This document shows, in pieces, positions 50,958-58,999 of a stretch of DNA of 64,000 bases. The stretch lies in NCBI GenBank assembly GCA_027943245.1, contig JANDJZ010000012.1, forward strand, positions 18,358 to 82,357. Direction: 5' to 3'. Position 1 is the first letter of the stretch, and every line of letters begins with the position of its first letter. A program made the position numbers and the translations under genes. This DNA comes from Acanthamoeba sp. SK_2022b (Eukaryota > Discosea > Longamoebia > Acanthamoebidae). The notes under the pieces were generated by a model. That model did not search any database. It was not told the DNA's origin and worked only from the letters and a program-made list of their open reading frames with translations.

Positions 50958-52412
50958 TCACACACACATGACATAGAACAGGAGCACACAGGACAAGGCG
51001 GCGAGGGTGGCCAATGCCAGGGATCGTCTTCGCGCGCGCTTCCGGGCGGCATTCTGCTGCTCATGCATTCGCTCGGCGTCAGCCAGCGTCTCGCAGTCGT
51101 CCCACTCGATGCGGTACGAGAATAGGCCCCTCAGCACTGCAGGTGCCGTCAGGTTGAAGACTACGAGCAGCACTATCTCGAGCAGCCACTGCTTGATCAA
51201 CCCGGGCTGCTTATCGTCATGCTTCCTCCGGGGCTCTCCGCGGCTCCTGCCTTGCTCCACAACGAACTCGGCTCGCTCCTTCCTGCCGGCCTGGAATGCA
51301 CGGAACGCCGAACGCAGCACGTCGGTCTTGAGGTGGGGGTCTTCTCGCAGGGCCAGCCGGAGCATCTTAGCCAAGTACATGGCGTCCTCAAGAGCCAGAG
51401 AAGCGCCTTGGCCCGAGTGCGGGCTGACCGCGTGCGCGGCGTCGCCGATCAGAACGGCCCTGCCTTCGGACCAGCGGGGCAGCGAGGCCACGGTCTGAAT
51501 GGTGCCACGCAGGACCTGCTTCGTGTCAGTCACCAGCTGAGTAGCCAGCGACGGCCAGCCACCAGGAATGTCGAGCACGCGCTTCTTGAGCTCCTCCGAG
51601 TCCAGGGCCCGCAGCTCCTCCTTGGTCGGTGCCCGTCCGAGCCAGCGCGGGTCGTCGCTCACGTTCATGTTGCGCCACCAAAGCACCTGGCGCGGATCTT
51701 CCATGCTCGTCCTAGCAAAGCCCATCTTGCGTTCACTGGGCCCGATGAACATGTGAACCTTGTACTGATCGCTGGCCGGGAGCTTCAGGAAGGCGTCAGT
51801 CTGCACAAACCCTCCGGTGGTCATTAGGCCCAGGTACTCGGCCTTGGGGTCGTCGTCGCCCAGGATCGCGGCGCGAGTGCGCGAGTATGCCCCGTCGGCA
51901 CCCACAGCGAAGTCGGCTTGGGCAGAGCTGCCGTCTTCAAAGTGGGCGGTCACAGGTCCGTCTCCGTCAAAGTTCGACAGCCCGGAGAGCCGCTTGTCGA
52001 ACTCGATGGTGATGCCCTGCCGCTCGACCTCGCTGATGAGGACTTGATGGAGGGAGGCCCGGGATATGAAGACTGGAGGATTGTCGTATTCGTAGTTGGG
52101 GTCGAGCACCAGCTGGGCCACTGGCTTGCCGTACTGGTTGTAAAACTTGAAGCACGAGTTGACCACGCCTGCCCGCCTGATAGCACCAGCGAGGCCCAGA
52201 TGGTTCATCACGAGCATGCCGTTGGGTGAGAGCTGCAAGCCGCCTCCGATGCCGCCCTGGCAGGCCTGGGAACGTGGATAGCCCTCGAAGACAGTGGCCT
52301 CGATTCCGATGCTCTTGAGGAAGAGGGCAAGCGCGCAGCCTGCGATGCCTCCGCCGATTACGAGTGCGCGGGGTTGGGCTGAAGAAGTGCAGGTGGACAT
52401 GTGTGTTGTCAC
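50958..52412 (-). CDS. FAD-dependent monooxygenase with C-terminal membrane anchor
   Basis: Single-exon gene of 484 codons. It has the Rossmann dinucleotide motif VIGGGIAGCALALFLKSIG near residue 17, an FAD/NAD(P)H contact VGADGAYSRTRA, and the C-terminal FAD motif GDAAHAVSPHSGQGASLALED, placing it with the salicylate-hydroxylase/zeaxanthin-epoxidase-like (FAD_binding_3) monooxygenases. The C-terminal ~100 residues hold a hydrophobic stretch (EIVLLVVFNLTAPAVL), a basic patch (ARKRARRRS) and a last hydrophobic segment (LATLAALSCVLLFYVMCV), so it is probably tail-anchored. The lack of introns contrasts with most of its neighbours. Substrate unknown. Confidence 0.9.
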   Translation of the reverse strand: MTTHMSTCTSSAQPRALVIGGGIAGCALALFLKSIGIEATVFEGYPRSQACQGGIGGGLQLSPNGMLVMNHLGLAGAIRRAGVVNSCFKFYNQYGKPVAQLVLDPNYEYDNPPVFISRASLHQVLISEVERQGITIEFDKRLSGLSNFDGDGPVTAHFEDGSSAQADFAVGADGAYSRTRAAILGDDDPKAEYLGLMTTGGFVQTDAFLKLPASDQYKVHMFIGPSERKMGFARTSMEDPRQVLWWRNMNVSDDPRWLGRAPTKEELRALDSEELKKRVLDIPGGWPSLATQLVTDTKQVLRGTIQTVASLPRWSEGRAVLIGDAAHAVSPHSGQGASLALEDAMYLAKMLRLALREDPHLKTDVLRSAFRAFQAGRKERAEFVVEQGRSRGEPRRKHDDKQPGLIKQWLLEIVLLVVFNLTAPAVLRGLFSYRIEWDDCETLADAERMHEQQNAARKRARRRSLALATLAALSCVLLFYVMCV

Positions 52413-52699
52413 GTTGGTTTTAAGGCAGTACCGCTCTCGTTGCGGTGCGCCTTTTTGGCTTTTGTACTCGCGCAGGCGCGGGTTTACGGAAATTCACGAG
52501 TTGCGATTGGTTCGGCGCAAGTTTACAATTCTTGCGGTTGGTCCGCACCTGCACTGTGTGCTTCCTGGAAGCTCTGTCCCGCTTGTTGCGCCTGTTGCAC
52601 GCCAGAACACTGGAGCCGTACCAGTTGACTCGTCACATCCTTGCCCAGAACGTCTGGATGTTGTGGCCTACCTTGTCTTTACTGTGTTGGGATGCTGTA

Positions 52700-53252
52700 T
52701 TAGGAAACACGCGTGGAAGCTTCGACGACCTCAAGAAGCCACATGGTCTCGCGGTTGGGATCCGTCGAAAGGTCGACCAGCTTGGCCGCCACCACCGTGC
52801 GGGCGCCGTCGTCCCTTTGCCCCACGCTTCCGATCACCAGCACATACGCGCCTGCTCACAGCTCATTCAGCCCGAGCACACACGCACACACGCGCGCAAG
52901 AAAGGAGCGGACCTAAGGGACAAGGCATTGTGGGTGGAGTTGATGATGGCGAGGCGGAGGGAACAAGCGGCGGGAGCTTGCGAGCGTCAACAGGCAGGAG
53001 ACCCGTTCCGTCGTCCAATATAAACCCGCGTACCTCGCTGCCGCCGTCGCCACCAAGACCTCCAGCCACTGCCACACCCTGCGAAGGATTCCATTTGCAT
53101 TTTTCTGTTTGTATTTTGATGGAATAAATCTAAGAATTAGGTTTAGGTACCTGGACCCAGACTCGGTCTGACTCGGACACCCAAAGAGACCCAGTGCCGT
53201 CCGCTTCAACAAGGTCAGCGACGAAGCACTTAACAGCCCCTCGCCCGGTCAT
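52700..53252 (-). CDS. RMI2: RMI2-like OB-fold protein of the BLM/TOP3 dissolvasome
   Basis: Three exons: 53252-53151, 53078-52913 and 52851-52700. The translation gives MTGRGAVKCFVADLVEADG, WVSESDRVWVQGVAVAGG, VRGFILDDGTGLLPVDARKL, GAYVLVIGSVGQRDDGART and AAKLVDLSTDP followed by NRETMWLLEVVEA. Human RMI2 has the same order: VWMQG, a short beta strand with DPSG, P..GKYVMVMGVVQ, then [20 protein letters not shown]. The length (about 140 residues) also fits. RMI2 forms an OB-fold heterodimer with RMI1 to support BLM-TOP3A double Holliday junction dissolution. Phases agree at both introns. It is small and easily missed because each exon is under 60 codons. Confidence 0.78.
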
Positions 53253-53362
53253 GTGCCCTCATGTATGTGGTGTTGCTTTTGAGTTGTCTTTTCTCTTCAA
53301 ATTCTTTGATAAATTCTCGTTTTCGAGTACAGAGAAATTGGAGAATTACATTTGCGCTCCAA

Positions 53363-53830
53363 TCAGAGGAGGTCAATCCAAGAAGCCAGAGACGAGCCGG
53401 TGCTGCTGCTAGCGAGGCCGGCGTGGGTGGCGTAGATGTTGAAGCTGGCCAGAGAAGAGTCCTTATTCTGCACCTTAGCCACCAGGCTCTCGGCCTTGCT
53501 CGACCCTGACGAGCTGCCCACCGTGACAATGTAGAACTCCACCTCGATAAGGCCTATGTTCGCGATCAGCAAGTAGAGAAAAGTTGAACAATGGCGAGGC
53601 GTGAGGCATACCAGAGCCTGCCGGCTTGGTTCCAATGAGGTAAATACGGTTCGTATCGCCGAGGCTCAGAGCATTCTTGATGTTGTTCTTGAAAGACGCT
53701 TCGCTGTAGCTGTAAGCAGTCGTGTTGAGCGTTAGAGAGAGCACGAACTTGTTGTCGTTGAAGTAGGGGTAGCCGGAGCAAGTGGTCACTGCCAGCGCCA
53801 CCCCTCGTAAGCCGGGTATTGCGATACAAA
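53363..53830 (-). CDS. unknown protein, possible SEA-like extracellular domain (5' end unclear)
   Basis: At least two exons. The larger one reads CSGYPYFNDNKFVLSLTLNT, YSYSEASFKNNIKNALSLGD and RIYLIGTKPAGSG; after an intron (acceptor near 53552) it continues LIEVEFYIVTVGSSSG, AESLVAKVQNKDSSLASFNI and ends SLASWIDLL. The pattern of F..LS..L...Y....F...I..AL, then VEF.I and a second helix resembles SEA-like or Cys-poor secreted repeats, but I do not recognise a named family. The first exon cannot be fixed because the region is shared with the STAT-like gene on the other strand. Confidence 0.45.
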
Positions 53831-54884
53831 GTGCAAGTGATGATGTTGGACGTACAAGGGAACGGCCGTCACCGCGCACGTCGCGCTGCCGGCCATCTCG
53901 CAGGACCAGGCCAAGGCGCGCATGGTGGTCGACCAGGTCCAGCAGCTCTTCGCCACGCAGGACCAGCACATCGAGCAGATCAGAAGGAGGGCGTGCGGCA
54001 GCTGCAGGAGCAGCAGTGGAAGCTTAACCAGCAGATCGAGCTCGAGCTCAAGGAGCTCAGGGCCTCCACCGCACCGTCATCCTCGACCCGCCCGCCCTCC
54101 ACCAGCTCCGCATGCTCCTCCAGAGGCTCAAGATCCAGCAGCAGAAGATCGAGCTCTTCCGCCAGGAGCTCCAGCTCGTCCTCAACCCCCACTCCCCTCC
54201 CTGGTACACCACCGACAACGACATGACACGACACGACACGCAACACGCAACACGACACGACACACGTTGACGATGGTGGGTGGTGGTGGGTGTAGCATCG
54301 CGGCGCTGATGCTGACGGACCAGCCGACGCCGCAAGTGCTGTTCAAGGGCAAGACGCTGGAGGGCAACTACGTGCTGGCGCTGCTGTCGGGGTCGAACGT
54401 GAACATCCAGAACATCAGCAAGGTCAAGGCCATCCTGGTGGCCGAGGCAGACGCTCCGCTTCAAGAGGCACATCGCCAACATGTGGTTCGTGGGGCTGAT
54501 CTACGGCTTCATCACCAAGAATGCCTGCACGGAGATCTTGAAGAACGAGGAGGTCGGCACGTTCGTGATCCGCTTCAGCGAGAACCACCCGGGCCTCTTC
54601 GCGGTGGCCTACGTGGACGACGACCCCTACGAGCGGGTGAAGCACTACCTCGTCAAGCCCGAGGACATATCGTCCAACAAGAGCTTGCCCGACTTCCTCC
54701 GCGAGAAGCCCCAGTTCCTCTACGTCAACCAGCTCGACCCGGCCACGGGCGAGCTCCACAAGCTGCCCAAGGACAAGGTGCTCGAGGGCTACTAGAAGAA
54801 ATCCGTCGTACGGTTGATAAAGAGGATGAAGACGTTAAGAGACAGCTGCACAGCAAGCCGAGCAACGGCTATGTCCTCCTCTAG
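53819..54884 (+). pseudogene. shortened STAT-like (SH2) gene with several frame breaks
   Basis: Clear STAT fragments appear in order but in changing frames. The coiled coil reads QDQAKARMVVDQVQQLF, then QLQEQQWKLNQQIELELKEL, then TVILDPPALHQLRMLLQRLK and QKIELFRQELQLVLNP. A DNA-binding-domain start follows (LTDQPTPQVLFKGKTLEGNY), then directly [20 protein letters not shown] and an SH2 with [19 protein letters not shown]. Frame changes occur near 53983, 54063, 54450 and 54793, and most of the DNA-binding and linker region of a normal STAT is missing. A tail in a third frame ends SKPSNGYVLL, where a STAT tyrosine would be expected. STATs are known in Dictyostelium. This may be a pseudogene or contain sequencing errors; very short introns are a less likely explanation. 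Confidence 0.65.
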
Positions 54885-54989
54885 GCTCTCCTCCTCCCTT
54901 TCTCCCCTCTGATTTTCCTGCAACATTAAATTATACTTTCGATTACGTAATAGGATTGAGATGAAACAAGATTGATCACGATCATTTAA

Positions 54990-56012
54990 TTACATTCGAA
55001 GAAGCTGACGACAAGCGTAGAAGAATGCACGTCGAGCACCCACGGCGTAGGTGGGCGCAAAGCTGGCGGCGGTGAGGTTCGTGGCGCCCGTCATGTAGCC
55101 CGTCATGAGATGCGGAAGGACTCCAGCGGGCTTGACTACGCGAAGATTAACGCCAACGTGCTTGAAGCCCCACCAGCCGGGGGCCACCATCGTCACAGGG
55201 TCGACGTCGTTCTCGGCCACTCGAAGCGTACGCGCTCCAACAAGGCGGTCGAAGTACCGCGCGCCCGCGTGGCTCATGACGCGAGGCGAGCCGAAGGTGA
55301 TCTGACGCAGCTGGCTGGTGTTCTCGACGAGTAGGGCAAGTTGGAGGGTGGCCAGGGTGGCCTGAGCTCCACCGAGGCTGTGGCCGCTCGTGGTGATGTT
55401 GAGCTGGCCGAGGCTGAGGCCCTGGCTCGAGGCATGGTCGTTGAGGATCTGAAGCACTTGCGGCCACGAGCTCAGGAAGGCGTCAAGGAAGCCCTTGTGG
55501 ATGTAGCCGCCCTCAGGCAGGAGAGGGGACCCCACGACAGGAAAGCTGGTCAAGTCGGTGACCAGGTCACGGCCGGTTGATGTGCCCTTGTAGGAAAGGA
55601 TCACTTGGTTGGACTTGGCACGAACGTAGCCCGTAGAGAGGTCCGTGGCGAAAGCCTTGACGACGTAGCCCTCTTGTTCACGGCAGTTATCTTCAAGGTT
55701 CGAGTAGGCGAGGCTGCATACCTGACCGAGCTCGAGGATCTCCTCCTGAGAAAAGGTGTTGATGTTGTCCGCGAGTTCGTTGGGGATGTAGACGAAGGAC
55801 ATGCCCAAGTCTTCCGTGGTGGGGGCGGGCTTGTTGTCTTCAGGTTGGTTCTCCTCATGGATGTTGCTGAAGGAGAAGAACTCAGAACCGAGAAGGGAGT
55901 GGTTAAGCGGCGTTGGGGTAGTAGTGCTCAAAGTGGGAGTCGATGTAGCAGGAGCCACCGGGGCAGCAAGCGAGGAGAAGAGGTTCTTGAAGGCACTGGC
56001 AATGAAGGCCAT
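54990..56012 (-). CDS. class 3 (fungal-type) lipase
   Basis: Single-exon gene of 340 codons. The nucleophile elbow is TTSGHSLGGAQATLATLQL (catalytic Ser in GHSLGG); the catalytic Asp is probably in ENDVDPVTMVAP and the His in VLPHLMTG. Upstream is the oxyanion-side strand VILSYKGTSTGRDLVTDL and GGYIHKGFLDAF, both typical of lipase_3. A Thr/Pro-rich segment precedes the domain (ATSTPTLSTTTPTPLNH). The N-terminus has a short hydrophobic part (MAFIASAFKNLFSSLAAPVAP) that could be a weak signal or membrane-binding helix. Acts on triacylglycerols or related esters. No introns. Confidence 0.9.
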   Translation of the reverse strand: MAFIASAFKNLFSSLAAPVAPATSTPTLSTTTPTPLNHSLLGSEFFSFSNIHEENQPEDNKPAPTTEDLGMSFVYIPNELADNINTFSQEEILELGQVCSLAYSNLEDNCREQEGYVVKAFATDLSTGYVRAKSNQVILSYKGTSTGRDLVTDLTSFPVVGSPLLPEGGYIHKGFLDAFLSSWPQVLQILNDHASSQGLSLGQLNITTSGHSLGGAQATLATLQLALLVENTSQLRQITFGSPRVMSHAGARYFDRLVGARTLRVAENDVDPVTMVAPGWWGFKHVGVNLRVVKPAGVLPHLMTGYMTGATNLTAASFAPTYAVGARRAFFYACRQLLRM

Positions 56013-56408
56013 GTCGAGTGGTGAGTTGTACGGAGGTGTTGATGTGAGTTGGTGTTTGTGAATAATGGCAACGAAAAGCGGGCCGAGAAAATACCTCCCT
56101 CGCCACGGTTCGGAAGCACACCTTGGACCAACCCTAAAATTCGGTTGGCGCGCAACCGAAAAGCGTTACAAGTTAACAATGCACAATCGTCGACAGAAAA
56201 GTTTCTGATCATTATCCGGTCTCCAGGAAGGCCCAAAGCCCCACATGGACCCTGTGCCCTCCCACCCTGCCGCATGATGGCCACAAGGTCGAAGCCGTCC
56301 TCCAGAGATAGATAAATAATTTATCTTTATATAAAAATAAACAAGACAAACAGAATTAAATAGAGTTAATTGTTTCGCAAAGCAAGGCAAACAACCGGAG
56401 GAGGTCGG
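56013..56408. other. intergenic, lipase upstream region
   Basis: About 400 bases with AT-rich stretches (56305-56375). I see no supported gene; a minus-strand frame here is an antisense shadow. Confidence 0.4.
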
Positions 56409-58000
56409 TTAGTCGTCGATGACGACTACGCATACTGCTGGCGGCACGGCCGCGCTCAACTGGCTGGCCGACCGCGCGAGCGAGGCCGGCAAGCGGGCGC
56501 CGCTCATCACCTCACGCCACTGCTCTCGCGTCACCCCCCGCAGCTGGCCCACCGTGGTCAGCTCCTGCTTGGCCAGCTCAACGACCAGCGGCTTGAGCAT
56601 CGACACCTCCATCTCTTCCTTCCTTTTGTGTGTGTCAACATTACTGTGAGACTGTCATCGGCAAGGCGAGCGTTGTTGGGGGGCTGCAGGGAGATGGTAC
56701 TGGGCGAGGAGGCACAGGAAGCTGTCGACTGAGCTCTCGTTCTGTAGCGTCGCACCATTCACAGCCGTACCAACTGTTGATGGTGGGGGTTGCGATGGCT
56801 CGAGCTTGATCCGTTTCTTCGCCCTATGCTCCGCGTCCCCATCACCATTACCATTACCATCTTCATCGCCATCGCCACTGAACGTTATGGTGCCGGGCAA
56901 CCACAACGGCACGATTAACCGAGCATGCACAACCCATCAACCTCTTCAGTACGCGCGTCAGCACCATCTGACCGGTCCGATACTGGTCTTCACTTCTTTT
57001 TTGACGTATGGGCCTGACCCTTCGTCTCAGCAATGCAGCGGAAAGGCGCAGGTGGTGTGCATCACCTGCAACTTCACAGAGAATTAGACCCGATCGACTC
57101 TCTGTCTACGCTTCGTGAAGCAAGACGTGCTGTCTTGTTAACTCGTTTGCTATTCTTTCGCAGTGGTACTGGACAGGAGGGTCTGTGTGCACAGGCGAGA
57201 AAGACGGTCGCCGTAGCGCGCCAGCCATCGGTCCATGCCCAAGCACATACGCATACGCACGCGCACTGCCCGCCACACCACTCCCGTGTGAGAAAGCGAT
57301 CCCTCCCCCGGCGGCACAGCGGCAGCAGCCGGATCTCCTCCGGCGTCAGGCGGGCCGCCGACCCGTAGCCCGCCACGAAAGCCTCGATGCGCGCCCAGTG
57401 CCGCTCGTCCTCCTCCGCTGTTGTGCGGTCGTCAGCCCCCGGGATGGCCAAAATAATAAATTAATTACTATAATATAATAAAAGAAAAATTAAAAAATTT
57501 AATGACAATAAAAACGACCCCTGTTGGGGCGGGGAGGGTGCACCGATGAGACGAGCCAGCATGACCGCCATGTCGATCATGCGCGCGTCCCTCGTCACGA
57601 ATTCAAAGTCCAGGATGGCCGTCACCTCGTCCCCTGGGGGGGGGGATTGCCCCACGCGTGAGAATGCCCGCACCGCCCCTTCGCGGCTGACTGTTGGGGG
57701 GAGTGAAGCTGTGGGCGCGCGCCGGTACCAACGCAGAGCAGGTTCCCGTGCGTGATGTAGCCATGGACCAGCTGCTGCGGTAGCGCTGCGTAGCTCTTAA
57801 GAGGAGGCGATTCTTATAAGCAACGCAACCACCGCGTCAACCCCCCCCCCTCTCCCCTAGAGGGGCTTACCGGGAGCTCGGACTCGAGCTGCTCGAGGTG
57901 CTGCAGGACCTGGTGGCAGGCCTCCTCCTCCTCCTCCTCCCGTCGCGACAGCTGCTTGATGAAGCCCACCACCTTGTCCCTGTCGCCCTGGGCCCGCAAA
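56409..58000 (-). CDS. APH-family kinase-like fragment with acidic/basic C-terminal tail
   Basis: A spliced minus-strand gene with an unclear start (shown near 58000). The first clear exon encodes GDRDKVVGFIKQLSRREEEE, then PQQLVHGYITHGNLLC, GDEVTAILDFEFVTRDARMI and DMAVMLARLIGAP, then WARIEAFVAGYGSAARLTPEE and IRLLPLCRRGRDRF. This is the C-lobe of an aminoglycoside-phosphotransferase/homoserine-kinase fold: the DFE metal motif is present but the catalytic HGD is HGY, and no N-lobe is seen upstream because the CAP gene sits there. The tail includes GDGDEDGNGNGDGDAEHRAK and KRIKLEP (NLS-like with a SUMO-type IKLE) and a final helical segment LVVELAKQELTTVGQL. Joins in the tail are tentative and it might be two genes. 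Confidence 0.5.
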
Positions 58001-58057
58001 CGTTATATTGAGACCGCCCAACACATTCGCATGAGATGATGGCTGATGGCATAGGGA

Positions 58058-58793
58058 CTACGTTGATGGTGGCGATGTGCAGGGTAGGGTACCCCGAGGG
58101 AGGGATGACAGCGGTAGAGGTCGTCGTAGTGTGCGCCGCTCGCCGACCCAGTTGCCCGCCGGCGAGTAGTTGCAGGAAACCATAGTATTATATTGGCCCG
58201 TGCATGTGGTCGAGATACCGCAGCCGACCGAGGTGGTGTCCTTCCACATCACCTGAGTGTAATGTCCGCACACTAGGTTCACCCTACTTTCAGAAGACGT
58301 AACTGTGACGGCCACCGTGGGTGCACAACAAGATCCAATATGTCGCACCTTGGAGGGCTTGACAGGCATTGTTCTGGCACGACCAGTCGGAGACCTCGCT
58401 GTACCAGGCGTTGACGGCCGGGACTAGCTCAGAGACGTCGGACCCAGAGTACCAGTAGAGGTTCTCTCCGTAGTTGGAGCTCGAATGACCGCTGGGACAG
58501 CCGTTGTCCACATAGGCTGAGGCCACGATCCCGTCAATAAATATCTCGTTGTTCGCTATTCGCTGTTGGCTGGAGTTGACGCTCCCTTGGGAGGGCAGTT
58601 AAGTACACTGGGCATAGTTCTCGAGGGTGACGCTGTAGTTGAGAGCGGGGAGGCCCTTCAGGGCTCGGAAGTCGTTGTGGGCCTTGAGCACGGCGGTTTT
58701 CTGGGCGTCGGTAAGGGCGTCCGCTGCCGACCAGAGGCAGACCGAGATCAAGCAAATGAGGAGAAGCGCGAAGACACGCGTGGCGTGCTGCAT
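58058..58793 (-). CDS. secreted CAP/SCP (CRISP, PR-1-like) domain protein
   Basis: Exons: 58793-58607, 58516-58349 and 58302-58058. The chosen Met (58793) gives a clean signal peptide (QHATRVFALLLICLISVCLW, cut near SAADA); an earlier Met at 58832 would add 13 residues. The CAP domain has KTAVLKAHNDFRALKGLPAL, YAQSYVDNGCPSGHSS, NYGENLYWYSGS, AVNAWYSEV, the signature CGHYTQVMWKDTTSVGCG and the ending VSCNYSPAGNW. The four CAP signatures and conserved Cys and His residues are present. These proteins bind sterols or act extracellularly in defence and development in other groups. The last ~20 residues may be altered by an unseen 3' intron. Confidence 0.87.
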
Positions 58794-58999
58794 ACGGAGC
58801 AGACCTAGCGAAGGCGACGTTGTGTATATCATCTTCGCAAGAGCCTCAGGTTTTCTGCTCTGGCGTCACTCCGGCCCAATGAGTACACCCAGCGAACGAG
58901 GTAGGCAATCGGCGTATCCAGGCACACTGGAAAATACGAGAAATTTTTTTTCCTGCGTGCAATTCAGGTTTTTCTGTATCGGGCTAATCTTTGGTTCAG

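Noticed and set aside
52445..53127. Plus-strand frames opposite the RMI2-like gene
   Set aside because: No recognisable features; the minus strand gives a coherent protein with matching splice phases.
53475..54482. Long minus-strand frames opposite the STAT-like gene
   Set aside because: They are Leu/Glu-rich antisense shadows of the coiled-coil codons.
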